Positions 35,713-46,907 of a stretch of DNA of 64,000 nucleotides are shown here, piece by piece (position 1 is the stretch's first letter; every line of letters starts with the position of its first letter). Made by a program: the position numbers and the translations under genes. Where the stretch lies: assembly GCA_921293015.1 (NCBI GenBank), contig OV121095.1, positions 37,483,484 through 37,547,483 of the forward strand, in the 5' to 3' direction. This DNA is from Phorcus lineatus. Lineage: Eukaryota > Mollusca > Gastropoda > Trochida > Trochidae. The notes below the pieces were generated by a model. The model was not told the DNA's origin. It was given only the letters and a program-made list of their open reading frames with translations, and searched no databases.

Positions 35713-36475
35713 TTATTACCGCTTTAAGTACTGAGCGATTGACAGCGTGTGATGCGTGTTTTGGCTGGGGGCTCTATTGTCTATTATAGCGAGATCAGTT
35801 GCTTCTTCCTTCGGTAATGACATCAAAGATCTGAAGTTGAGTTGAGACAATCCACACATTACATGCGAGCAGTTCCTTCGGGGAGAAGATGATTATGGTT
35901 TTCGATGTGTGATGTGTTTTTGTTTCATGCAAGCTTAGAAACAATGATCACATTGTAATTTAAGGCTATCTAAGACAGGTTTCACCTTCATTCCGCTTGC
36001 CTTTTTTTCTATTCTACCATTTATGTAACATCATTAACTTCTGGTGATGAGTACAATTTGGCACTTCTTATCGTCAGAGTAAGGATAACAATTGGGAAAA
36101 TATTCAAAAAATTATGTTTGTTATTACCGCTTCAAGAAGCAAGCGATTGACAGCATGTGGTTCTTGTTTTGGCTTGAGGCTCTGTTGTCTATTATAGCGA
36201 GATCAGTTGCTTCTTGCTCCTGTAATGACATCAAAGTTCTGAAGCCCAGTTGATACGATCCACACATTACACGCGAGCAATCCCTTCGGGGACAAGATGA
36301 TTGTGGTCTTCAATGTGTGATGCTTTCTTGCCTAATGGAAGACTGGTGCTAAAGAAATACATTTAAGATATTAGGCCGTGTAAAACAATTCCTGCGTCTC
36401 AATACCACTCGTTAAACGCAAGTGTTCCCCTCAGCGACAACATGATTGTAGTCCTCGGTGTGTGAGGCTGTCCAG
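35713..36475. repeat. Two-and-a-half-copy tandem duplication, 408-bp offset
   Basis: Unit 1 (about 35,713-35,925) recurs at 36,121-36,335 and its right end again at about 36,390-36,475. Shared words: TTATTACCGCTT, GCGATTGACAGC, the 28-base TCTATTATAGCGAGATCAGT-TGCTTCTT (identical in units 1 and 2), GACATCAAAG, CACACATTACA, CCTTCGGGGA, AAGATGATT-TGG. The repeat is GC-richer than its surroundings and has no conserved ORF. Could be a minisatellite relic, regulatory DNA or a noncoding RNA locus. Confidence 0.8.
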
Positions 36476-36479
36476 CGTA

Positions 36480-38980
36480 AAAAATTATCAAAGCCTAAGA
36501 ATAAGATTTAAACCATTTGGTCACACTAAAATATTCCACAAGATCCGTCAACTCGTCAACTAAAGACAGGCCTCCCATTTATTTCCATTAGGACATCAGA
36601 TTTTAAAAAGAAGTATCCTCGAAGTATAATCTATGATGCCGCATCTCTTAGTCTATTAAGTAACGTGTTTGCCATACAAATATAATTCTAAGAGTTTTCT
36701 AAGAGGCATTCATTCTAAGCCATATTATACTAGTTCTTTTAACTATCAATTCTACAAAATGTATTTGAATATATTAACTATAAAAATAATGATAAAAATA
36801 AAATATGATAATGAAAAATAATATATAAACTTACACTTTGTCTGTATAAAAAGTGAAAAGCAGTCGTTTCAATCCAAATCTACTAATTTGTGTTGAATTA
36901 TTGAAATGGGCTTCGAATAACTTATTGAAATGAAATAATAATTCATTTCAATCAATCAATTCCATAATAGGAATGTTTGCACATGAAAGTAAACCTTACA
37001 CTGAAGGTCAAATCATATTCATGAAATCAGACTAAAGGCTAATGAAACGTGTAGAAAAAATTATGTAGGAGGAAGATTTTGTGAAATAAGGTGCAAGGGT
37101 CCTATCAACATGTAAATCTTCAAAGACAAGCCCAAACTGGAAATGGATAGCGTTCTAACGTAAAAAACGAGAAATTAATGATATTAGCAGCCGCCATTAT
37201 TGATCTTAATGGCGTGTTTCCTTGCACACTATCCCTCATCAAAATCCTCTGTCTTACACCCATCTCTTACAGCATGTCTTCCCCTGATCCGCCAAATCCT
37301 GAATTAAGGATGATCAAACGGGCATCTTGCTAAGTAGGTGCTGTCGAGGCTCGCTTCAAGCACGGCTTGCTCATTTAGGCACGGGAGGACGAGGGAGATT
37401 AGGGAAGTGGTTCATCACTATTTTCATTTCAATCATGTGCGCCACTTGCTAGTGAATGGAAAGATGCAGTGTTTGAAGTGTTTTGAGGGATTTCCATTAA
37501 AAGGAAGTGCTACGGAAGAATTGCTGTTGAGTTTCTTTTACCGTTTTTAAGAACTTGTTTCCAAATGAGGTGTCTTGCATAGGTTTCATCATTATTATTC
37601 CTTATGTATTGTTCTAAATATGAATTTGTTTCCAGGTGGCTGACAATAATGCATGTGCAGTGTACACCGAACATAAAGCTACTTGCGGTTTTCAATCCAG
37701 CAAATGAATCCAGCATCCTATCATTTACTTAAAGTTGTTGTAATCGTTTTAAGTCTGACATTCTGATTGCAACACATGGAGAATAATGATTAGCGTTTGA
37801 AGCTGTATGTAATGATCTGCACAATCAACTCGCCTGTCAAAGAAGAACAAGGGGAACATTTTGTAATTACATCCGAAGGGAAGTGAATTATGAGTAATAT
37901 TATCCCTTCAGGCGCCTGGTAATTTCCACATGAGAACGTCACGCTTGACTGAATAGCACAGTGGTTCTTCACGCAACAATATCATATCCGGTCATAACAC
38001 TATCGCTATTTGTCCATTATTTCATGTTTAAGTCACCTTAAGCTGACAGAAGTGACAATTTGATTAATTATTAACACTAATATTATAATTGCGTCGTTCA
38101 ATCATCTCTTCCCGCTGACACATGATATGACACGGTACAATGAAGGGGGCATTTCGATATATATGAGAAAATTGATGATTAGGATTCCATAAATGGCAAT
38201 ATAAATAATGTCATGTTACAAAATTATAAGGTAACAACAAATCTGTACCGATTTAGAAAATGCGTTGATTAAGATTGAATAGCATGTAAAAGTCAAAAGA
38301 AGTCCATAGAATTTGTGTCTGTGCTGACTTGTAAATGGACATGTTAACAAAACTGTTGACTTGTAAATTCGTCTTTTTGCAAACGGAATATAAACTTCGC
38401 TCCAACACAGATCAAGTTATGCGTTTCTGATTCTGTTATTTTTAAAAAATTAAATCTACTCGCAAATTCGTCCCTTGTTAATACAAATATTGAACAAAGG
38501 TATTATCAAGTTTCATTTGTACATCTGGAACATAGTGATGAAAAAAGGCAAATGCATATTTTTTCAAAAGATGCCAAAAGACGTATGTACGTATGTGGAA
38601 TGTGATGATCCAATTCAACTGAAATCCAGTTACATGTACCTAGAGCTTGATTTCACACACTTGGCGGACCGTTAGATTGCGGCTCCTGTATGTACGGGGT
38701 TGGATTAATATTATCCGGAGGATACAGTTTCCTTTTGCATAAGCTTTAACAGTTCAATGTTATAATATTCACTCCACAATCATACTGCAATCCCCGCAAT
38801 ATTGACTCAATGTTCATAGATTTTTTACTTATCATATTGTACCTATTTGTGATGTATTGTATCAAAGCCTCATTTGGATTAAATCAGTGTTTACTTTACG
38901 ATTTACCATAACAAATTTGAAAGTTTGCAAGGTAATGAATACATGTATAATAAGACGAATTCCCCGCATACAACCAGGTA
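36480..38980. other. Spacer without supported genes
   Basis: Mostly AT-rich, with an A/T simple stretch near 36,770-36,830. Frames at 37,338-37,550 (plus), 37,510-37,716 (minus) and 38,475-38,675 (plus) are short and unpartnered. No RNA gene seen. Confidence 0.45.
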
Positions 38981-38987
38981 GCATGTT

Positions 38988-39180
38988 ATTGTGGTTCTGA
39001 TTCTCTCTCTAATGATGGTGCTAGACAAGTCCTTATTGATCCAGCTCACAGCAATACGTCGCTTCCTCTTCAGGCTTTAATTAGTCAGATGGACGACGCT
39101 TCCTGACAACTCTGGTCTTCGGTGTATCCACCTTCAGTCACTGAATTAATCATGCTTAAACACACTTCCTATGCAACTGA
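38988..39180 (-). repeat. Block V, inverted copy with 133-bp identity
   Basis: 38,988-39,120 is the exact reverse complement of 59,145-59,277. The related 42,235-42,375 copy is about 92 percent identical over some 110 bases. Flanks outside the 133 bases fall off quickly. The plus strand of this copy has AATGATGG and a downstream CCTGAC that loosely resemble C and D boxes of a box C/D snoRNA, but terminal stems are not obvious. No conserved ORF of useful length. Confidence 0.9.
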
Positions 39181-39408
39181 CAACTTTTTTCTCTGTTAAT
39201 GAATAAATCGTAGAATTGGTTCTATAGACTTTGAACACCATTAACGGAGATGCGTATGTTGAACGAAGTTATTTACTATAGTGAATAATTCCATATGTAA
39301 GGAACTCAATTGCAATTTTTTTTAAATAACCTTTATTTTCTGTACACTTTATATACTTTCTTTTTTTTACCGTCATGTGAATTAAAACAGTCATTTAGTA
39401 AATCATTT

Positions 39409-39451
39409 GGGGCGGGATAGCGCAGTGGTAAGCGCGTTCGGCTTCGGTACA
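39409..39451 (+). mobile_element. tRNA-derived SINE head fragment
   Basis: GGGGCGGGATAGCGCAGTGG followed by TAAGCGCGTTCGGCTTCGG looks like the 5' half of a tRNA, with an A box (TAGCGCAGTGG). The anticodon arm is incomplete and no B box follows, so it is not a tRNA gene. This is the usual appearance of a tRNA-derived SINE head joined to or truncated into unrelated AT-rich sequence. Confidence 0.6.
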
Positions 39452-39689
39452 GAACTTGATTGAATTGAATTATTTCTGATATGAACTTTCATGTGAACTT
39501 TTATCTCCTTTACAGTTAGTAAAAAAAATTCTTATAACTCGATCCAAATAATCTTCTGATCAACAATCAACCCATTTTGATGCATTGAACTCATTAAGAA
39601 GCAAACGATGTGTATAAAAAAAGCTGCCATTTCAGTGATGCTATGTTCAGAAAGATTTCCTAAAAGAATGAATTATGTAGACTTTTTTT

Positions 39690-39900
39690 AGTTAGACTTT
39701 AATCAATCATGTTGGTTTTTTCAGTCAAGTTTGCCCTTAAAACCAGCAGGTCATTTCCTTTCTATTCAAGTCGAATCATTCTTGATTGAATTTCCTTAGT
39801 TTTACACAGGAACAAAAGAAAATCAAAGAGAAGTTATCAGTTAAAAAAAGGCCAAAAGCGAATACTTTTTAAAGAGGCATCTTCATTTCTTTTAGTTAAA
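39690..39900. repeat. Inverted match to 57,120-57,330
   Basis: The reverse complement shares GAAAGGAAATGACCTGCTG, AAACTTGACTGA-AAAA-CC, GATTAAAGT and TAATTCATTCTTTT with 57,150-57,280. Same-orientation relatives of the ACCAGCAAGACATTTCCTTT part lie at 44,300 and 48,540. Together with block V this defines an inverted duplication between about 39 kb and 57-59 kb. Confidence 0.65.
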
Positions 39901-40089
39901 ATTGTCTACATAGGTAATTGGTAGTATTTCTTTTATGAACATTTTGAAGCTTTTTATGTAAATGAAATAGTAAATTTTGACAGTTACCTAGATATATTGA
40001 TCATTACTTGCTTATTCTACTATGAATGGCCAGCGTAAGCATACATCAGACCCAATGATATTTTAAAAAGATCTAGCCATTCGCTGAAT

Positions 40090-40123
40090 CCCCCCCACCC
40101 CCCCCCCCCCCCCCCCCCCCCCC
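40090..40123 (+). repeat. Poly-C tract
   Basis: Thirty-three C residues interrupted by one A at 40,097. Long C or G homopolymers are unusual in AT-rich DNA and are also assembly error hotspots; the true length is uncertain. Confidence 0.9.
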
Positions 40124-40264
40124 AAACTTCAAGTGTACTCTCCTAAGATCAGCAGTGGATAGAACGGTAGATCTCTTACGAAGCCCTAAAAAGCTGCGTG
40201 TCCCCGTGAAACAGATACACTGGACGAATCAGATAGCTTGTGGCGTTCCCTGAGCGCAAAGCAA

Positions 40265-40506
40265 AACGGATGGTTTAGTTTAGTGACAATCTCGTTGAAA
40301 TCAGCTCTAAACCTGTCCCCCGTACCTCGCTGCGTTTCTTGATCTGACCACTGCTCCATCAGAGCCGTGTCAGACGGCCTTGACCGCCAGACCGTTTCAG
40401 CCAATAAAAATCGAGGCTTCATGGAGCTATGGTCAGATCAAGAAACGGAGCAAGGTACGAGGGACAAGTTTCGAGCTGATTTTAATGAGATTGGTTCAGT
40501 GAGAAA
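40265..40506. mobile_element. Foldback element with about 90-bp arms
   Basis: The left arm (40,265 to about 40,365) and right arm (about 40,412-40,506) are imperfect reverse complements. Both contain GGTCAGATCAAGAAACG, a GCAAGGTACG/GCGAGGTACG patch and GAGCTGATTTYAAYGAGATTG in opposite orientation, around a 50-70 base centre. The GC content is higher than the flanks. The 78-codon minus frame 40,186-40,422 lies across the arms and is a by-product. It directly follows the poly-C tract. Confidence 0.75.
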
Positions 40507-40509
40507 CTG

Positions 40510-41460
40510 ACTTGATGCTGACTGCCTGAGATCTTAAAAGAGCGATCTAGTGGGACATATCAATACAATGAACGTATTTAAGATGTTATTTCAATGAAAT
40601 TGCAGACCTTGTTATTTCAAATAATAAACAATATAAACAATATTCAAATGGATGACCTAGAATAACAGATAACAGAAGTGAGACAGATATATGTATTTGA
40701 CACTTTAATTTATGTCTATATTGATGTTTAGTATTGTTTTATCCATGTATAATAGAAGGTGTTTTCTATGCAATATAGCCATCGGATAAATTATGTATCC
40801 AAATGCAATCTAAACGAATTATTTGGGACATGATTCCACCTGATAACGTTTTCACCTAATGAACGCAATTTATTCAAAAGGACTAAAAACTATGTACAAA
40901 TGAGCAGTGAATAAAGCATCTATATTAATGGCCTTATCTTATTACCAAACTCTTTTTAGTGTATTAAGTTATAGGAAAAACCTCAAGTGCAACGCCCAAA
41001 TAATCAATAACCTATTAACCGCATCATACTGGGTTTTTCAATACTGTTTTGATATTGAACGCAGAAAGTTACTCTTCAATTTGGATCTGTGATGTACATA
41101 ACTTATTATCGCATCGGATATATGATAAGAGAGTTAAGAAAAGAACGGGTTATTGAATGCTTATATTTGAGTTTAACAACTTAACCTCAAAAGTACGTGA
41201 GATATAGACAAAATATGTACAATTACGTTTACGTGCTGGGCCGAATAACGTTTTTGTATATTTTGTAACCATAGAAGTTAGAGTAAGTATAATGAATCAC
41301 TGCATAATCAAACATGTATAGAGCATATAAAATAACGCTCTGTCACATGGCGTTCACCATAAACTTAACTCAACGAGATACTTGAAAAGGTCGCTTTTTA
41401 AAATAATAAAATCAATATCTTTTGAATTGTGTTCATCCGTTTTCAACTCTCTTTGGCACT
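40510..41460. other. Spacer without supported genes
   Basis: AT-rich, no repeat partner seen; the plus frame 40,907-41,092 is unsupported. Confidence 0.45.
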
Positions 41461-41467
41461 TTTTAAA

Positions 41468-41650
41468 TCAGTAATTATGAAAGACCGCTGTTATGTTTTT
41501 GAAGTAGAAAGTATTTCCTAACTTGATGAAGCGCGATTTACTTTCAGCTACATTCTGCAACCAATTTGTGTACACATCTTGCACACATTTTAGATATTTG
41601 AGGATATCAGTGGTCAGTACAAATACTACTGAGTAGTTGTATTCTGGCAA
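41468..41650 (-). pseudogene. Exon-like minus frame of unknown family
   Basis: Minus frame of about 60 codons: YNYSVVFVLTTDILKYLK, then VQDVYTNWLQNVAESKSRF and FKNITAVFHNY before a stop. A possible acceptor ATATTGCCAG precedes it. A hydrophobic strand followed by an amphipathic helix gives a faint similarity in layout to the fragment at 4,434-4,660, but residue identity is too low to claim homology. Its position on the minus strand, 2 kb downstream of the SAM-like exon of B copy 1, fits a later exon of the same gene. Confidence 0.2.
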
Positions 41651-41756
41651 TATGTCAGCCATATGTTTATTGTTTTCGTTTAATCACAGGCTCAGATACT
41701 TAGTAATACTTATTTGTAACTAAGGCATAAGCCGTACGTTTGAAACAATTAGGTAT

Positions 41757-42108
41757 GTGGACTTTTATTCTGCTAAATCAGCGTTTATGAATCCGCTCTC
41801 GCTAATTCCTTATACCCTGATCTCTTTCAAGCCAAAAGGTTCGTATCGCTAGCTATCTAACTAGCCAATGAGACGACTCTCATTCAGCGACAGCGACACA
41901 ACCCGGATGGAAAATCCGTTCAGTTTAAGAAGGTACCTTCACGCTCATTGCATAACGACACTTCATTGGCTGAAATAATAACAGGTGAACTAAGCCACGA
42001 ATATCAAGCCGATCCAGCCATACGAGGCATTTGGCCCGCAAGCGATCAGAGTATTAGGAAGGAGCGAGAGCGGATTCATATACGCTTATTAGCAGGAGGG
42101 TGGACTTT
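41757..42108. mobile_element. MITE with long inverted repeats and 9-bp duplication
   Basis: GTGGACTTT at 41,757-41,765 and 42,100-42,108 brackets a 334-base element. Its ends are inverted repeats of roughly 70-85 bases with the shared inner word ATGAATCCGCTCTCGCT (left, about 41,787; reverse complement right, about 42,064-42,080). Long inverted repeats plus a 9-bp target duplication are typical of Mutator-like nonautonomous elements. The 75-codon plus frame 41,948-42,175 crosses its right end and is not a gene. The outermost few bases of the two ends do not match well, so exact termini are approximate. Confidence 0.7.
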
Positions 42109-42234
42109 AGTTTATAAGTTTTTGTCAGAAAGTCTCACTCAAAATAATAATATGCTATTCATTCCCGTTGAATAACGTTTTCTATTTGATGGATATGATG
42201 TCCGTTTGATAATAATTAATCCAGGATGTTAATT

Positions 42235-42375
42235 GAGGAACTGAAGGTGGATACTGTGAAGACCAGAGTTGTCAGTAGGCGTCGTCCATCTGACTAATTA
42301 AACCCAGAAAAGGAAACGACGTATTGCTGTGAGCTTGATCAATAAGGACTTTTCTAGCACCATCATTAGTGACGC
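42235..42375 (+). repeat. Block V, copy 2
   Basis: About 92 percent identical to the 133-base segment shared by the other two V copies, with roughly nine substitutions and no indel over some 110 bases. It lies upstream of family B copy 1, as copy 3 lies upstream of family B copy 3. A 23-codon frame from ATG at about 42,229 (MLIEELKVDTVKTRVV, RRRPSD) is open. In the 59-kb copy the same frame is open but its ATG is missing, and in the 39-kb copy a stop precedes VDTPKTRVV. Confidence 0.8.
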
Positions 42376-43529
42376 AAATTTACATGCTGCAAAGTGGGTG
42401 CAGAGGATGCGCCTTATTAAATATGTTATCATTCCAGATAAAATTCACAGTTTTCTTGATAGATAACTGGTGATTACAGAACACACTTCTCAAACAGAAC
42501 AACGGGTTTTTTTGGTGATTACAAACGTGCATAGGAATTGATGTGTTCAGTCTCTAGTTTCAACCTTAAATAAGTATTGATTAATAATCAAATTGTCACT
42601 GTTCAAAGTCAGATAAAGACATGAAATAAAAACAGTGAATTCACTGTTGAGACGGGATATTTCTTGCATGCTGAGCTTTTATGCTTTGCTTTAAGGGATG
42701 TAATTGCTAAAATCTATTTCTCATTGTATCGGAAGTGATGTTTCATTGTTTTCCTGTTTTTACAGCATTTTGTAATAGCATTTATATTGATATTGATAAA
42801 GGTTTGTTAAGTAATCGTTCCTATCTTTGCAAGTATAGTGAATAAAGATTCAATTTTAAAGAATAATCTCATTTGATATTCGATAACAAAAAATAAGCCT
42901 TTTTACAGCAATTTTTAAAAATATTTCACTAAATGCAAACATTGATCCATCATTCCTTCATTCCTTAGGCACAAGCTTCTAATCAAACGTGTACATAACT
43001 GATGAAACGGGAATATAATAACGTTTAGTAAATATTTGAGTGACGTGTTTGAAGTCTTAAACTAAACTGAATAGAAACATTTGGGGCGATGAGGTCAATA
43101 GAGAATATTTAACTTTTTTAGCAATTGGGAGACTTTAAGCTTATGATACGAACCGTCACTACAAGCTCAATGGCGATGATATTGGAAAATATTTGATTAT
43201 GTTCTCTTACCATTTTCAGGAAATCAATGGTAAAATAGAAGACTTTTCCCATTTAAAATAATCATCTCCTATGATCTCCAATAACTCTGTTTATGGCATC
43301 CAATTTTCAACTGAAAGACCAGTTCAAAGAAAATCAAATATAAACAACAAATATGGAGATGGCATATGCAGTATTTTCCCCCTTGTTTCATTGAAAGTAT
43401 TCGATAAGGTATAATAATTACCACACCATTCGTAGTCGACTGTATATCTGCATTATTATAAAACATAGTAAATTTTACATGAAATTAATGTTATACAAAA
43501 TTAGTCCGTCATTGAACTCTCGTTATGTA

Positions 43530-43669
43530 AATCAACTATGACTCAATATGGCTTTTGCTTTATTCTGTTGCCAATTTAAGGTACATTTCCGATCAATTCT
43601 CTAAGAAGTTGGCAAACTTGCGCACTCCATGCTAGCAATCTTATTCGTGTGACGCTCAAGGGTAATGGA
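43530..43669 (-). pseudogene. SAM-like exon, B copy 1 (frameshifted)
   Basis: After the acceptor AAGATTTCACAG the minus strand reads SITLERHTNKIASMECA. A missing base shifts the frame, and VCQLLRELIGNVP continues in another frame to a stop. Compare copy 3, where the two parts are joined. The frameshift makes this copy non-functional as a SAM exon. Confidence 0.4.
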
Positions 43670-43769
43670 CTGTGAAATCTTGAATTGATTCAACATTCAA
43701 GAAGGTGGCCAATCTCCATACAACCCTCGTTAAGCATAGAAAAGTGATGAAACGGAAAAGGCCCTTCAT
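43656..43769 (-). CDS. 37-codon ORF in the conserved patch
   Basis: Minus frame from ATG at 43,769: MKGLFRFITFLCLTRVVWRL and ATFLNVESIQDFTVHYP, then a stop. The copy at 47,870-47,983 has the same start, length and stop, with five residue differences. A basic and hydrophobic N-terminus resembles a signal peptide, but about half the base changes between copies are non-synonymous, so there is no clear sign of protein-level constraint. It overlaps the splice acceptor of the SAM-like exon in another frame. Probably fortuitous. Confidence 0.15.
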   Translation of the reverse strand: MKGLFRFITFLCLTRVVWRLATFLNVESIQDFTVHYP

Positions 43770-44599
43770 TACCAATGTTAATTATCATTACAAATCTTGT
43801 GATTACAAAGCTTGATAGAGGCATTCGATATCACTGGGAAAAACAGTCGGTGCATATGGTTTCTTTTTCAAGCAAAAAAGAATCGGGTTTTACTGATATC
43901 AGTTCAGCTTCTATGAATCTTTACATGAATATTGACCAGTAATCAAACACGAATCAGATACAAATTAGAAGTTGATAATTATAAGCAATATAGAAGATTT
44001 TGTATTCATTTTGTTTAAAATAATTTCCCTTTACGGTATTCTTTATTTAATCAATGAATAATTCATTAATATTTCACAATGGTTTCTTTATTTTGATTCA
44101 TTAAACTATCTTTCGCCTTTAAATCTTGAAAATAATTTTGGTTTATTATTAGCAAAAAACTTTGTTACGATACCGAAACATACCTTTGAAGAAATAGTGC
44201 AAAACAATTTTGTAACAGAATTAATTATGTAAACTGTTTGAAATCATTCAATCATTCGGACCGTCTGCTGGAAACTTCTATCATTATTACTCCCCAAGAC
44301 CAGCAAGACATTTCCTTTTCACTCCAGGTGAACCTTTGAAACGGAATTGATCTTTTTTTCAACTTCGAAAGGAATCGTTAATAGATGATTTCACTATACA
44401 AAAGTACATATCTACCATGTATGACTAAATGTTATAAGCCTCTACTGACGTCACTCTATTGTTCTAGTGGGTTCTTCTTTTGCCGGGTGAACCTTCTATA
44501 TCAATTTGAATAGATTTAGAATGGAAATTATTCTTCTTTAAAATCTCATTAAATAACATCATGAATTATCACAAATTTGAATATTCAGTTATTTCAACA

Positions 44600-44775
44600 T
44601 TACCGGTTGGCTGATCTCAGAACCCTTTGCTTGTATAGCGGAGGAACACGATAACCTTGACGATTGTTGGTCAGTAAGAACAATGTGTTCTTCAGAATAC
44701 GTTAAGTGAACGCAGTTCACCTTCATGGAATGGGTTGCAGGCGTAACGCACGTGAAGAGCGCGGGTGTGCTCTCT
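44600..44775 (-). CDS. Candidate exon, unknown family
   Basis: Minus frame containing REESTPALFTCVTPATHSMK, VNCVHLTYSEEHIVLTDQQS, SRLSCSSAIQAKGSEISQP and then a possible donor (CAACCG followed by GTAATG). It has three cysteines, no hydrophobic span, and better than average base balance (GC-richer) for the region. No second copy is visible because B copy 2 is interrupted near here. I do not recognise it. Confidence 0.2.
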
Positions 44776-45560
44776 TCTCTTTGCAAAACATTTCAACTCT
44801 CAGCATTGATAATAATTGCAGTCGGGTAAATGCCAAATATCAAAAGTATGTCTTTACTTTGAGTATAATCGCTTCATAAGTAAGATTAAAACCTCCTCCT
44901 CGGTTTTGTTTGATAGAGTTAGTCCTCAGCCTTGGGAAATTTGGTCCGGCCTTTGGCAAACGAAACCTACGGTCGGTTTTAATCCTTCACTTCTGCTTAT
45001 CACATTTTCAGAGTATTCCATTTTTCTAAACAACTGTGAACTTCAAGAATCATTTTATTAGGTAATTACTGTTGTTGAAGAGAAAGAAAACGATATAACT
45101 AGAATATATTTAGAATTCTTTCATACGTTTCAAAGAATATCTAAATCAATATTTTGAGAACAAACTGGCAGGGGATCTTGTGATGAGCAGTGAAATAGGA
45201 AAGGGAGAGTAAAAAACTGGATGACACAAGAAAATCGCCTATTTTCCCCTGATGCAAAATAAAAAATGATATTAGTGTATTCCAATTCAATTAAATGTCC
45301 AATGCTTCATTGAATGTGACTCCCTCATTGATTGAGACGAGGTATAGGAATGAGTATTTTATGGAATGAGCTAATTTAGAATTCATCAATGGATACTTTT
45401 GGAAATATGGATGGATTGGCAATGTTTTTTTCAATTGCAAGCACAAACATAAAAATTAATCAGTTAAAGAGAACCATTAATATAAATTCCCATTGAACCT
45501 CACGAAATATTAATTCTGAAATAAGTGAATCACAACAGAGGACATTGAATCAAAATAAAA

Positions 45561-46900
45561 CATCTTGCTCAGTCAAATATCACTGTTAAATAATTGCCTT
45601 AGTATGACTAACATTTAATAATATTGAGTTTGATTTGATATCTATAAACAAGCTTGATTTTGCATCTTACAAGTTGTTTTCAAATTGTATTTTACCATTA
45701 CGATGCATAGTACTGACTGGCTGCTGTGAAAAATGAGGGGGTGTCTAATTTTATAATACAGTCCTATGTTTACTTCGTTCTGTGTGCAATTTTAAACTTT
45801 TTTTCTTAAACTATGGTTTTCTAAATGCTTGCATGTGGGTCATTTTCACCTAATGATTAAATCTGTGTGTTGAACATGACACGATATAAAATCTAATGAA
45901 AAGTATGCAAATGCCATTTAACATTCATTCTATCATTCAATAACAATGACAAATGACGTGACATTTAGTTACAGTAGGCACAGATAAATGGTCTTGAAAT
46001 TGTTCACCCGGACAATCACAATATGTCATACCAAAACACTCACGCTACAGAACATTAATGCAGTATTACTGACGTCAAATTTAGAATTAAAACCAAACGC
46101 AGACGTTGGTTTCAAATACCTATTAAATAGACGTTGTAAATAGACGTTGTATTGTATTGTATTTCAATGTAGTGTTTTTGAAAGTTAAAACAGTAAATAT
46201 TAAATTTCATTTAAATTTCATTTCATTTCTCTGAACCCTAATGCATTATATTTTCATATTCTCTGACTTGTGAAAGCTTGCTTCTTACCAAATCACTATT
46301 TGTGTGAGGGGCGAGTTCAGAAACTGGAAACTCATAGACCTGAGTTTTACCATGAAAATAAGACAAAAAGCAATCTGATGCTAACGAATATGTTTTCTTC
46401 CTCTGTGAATATATTCTTATTTGATCTGTTTTGATTGTCCCCTGCTCTAAGGTTGTCAATGTTGTCACAGAAATTTTCCTCATATAGTTGGAACATCATC
46501 CTTGCACAAGATTCTAGATTTGGATCAGATTTTTGAATGGACTATAAGAAATAATTATTGTGAACACAACTTATATTTTTATGTTCATATTGGCTTTAAG
46601 TCATAGTAAAATCCATCAGAAGTAATGACTAGAAATTGAAATGTGATACGTTAATAAAAATATTTACTTCAATTCGTCAAAAATAAAATATTGGTATTGC
46701 ATGTAAACATATAGAAAATATCTAATTCCTTAGCTTTTGTGTAGATACAACGTTATTGATTATAAACACTTCTTAATTATAAAGGTGTTCAAGGATGTCT
46801 ATTTTGGTTCAATGTCATTCACATTATCTATTTTCTTCTTAGATCTCAATTGCTAGCCAGTAAAACTATTCTTCCTTTGAATTCGTTCCTATATGTTTCT
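45561..46900. other. Spacer between B copies
   Basis: Contains a small TAAATAGACGTTGTA direct repeat at about 46,124-46,150 and AAATTTCATTT repeats near 46,205. The minus frame 46,238-46,483 (81 codons, polar, ending KLSQVREYENIMH) is protein-like but unpartnered, so it is only a weak exon candidate. Confidence 0.4.
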
Positions 46901-46907
46901 TTGCCTA

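Larger units (their letters stand above)
42950..45560. repeat. Family B, copy 1
   Basis: Aligns with 47,150-48,650 and then, after the 7-kb interruption, with 55,580-55,880. Landmarks: TAAATATTTSAGTGACRTGTTTGAAG, the 62-bp identical patch at about 43,662-43,723, TCCTTTTCACTCC, and ATGAGTATTTTATGGAATGAGC at about 45,351. Overall identity appears 75-85 percent, higher than in family A. Confidence 0.8.

Noticed and set aside
39409..39451. tRNA gene
   Set aside because: Only the 5' half of a tRNA-like sequence is present; no anticodon arm closure or B box.
41948..42175. 75-codon plus frame
   Set aside because: It crosses the right terminus and target duplication of the Mutator-like MITE.
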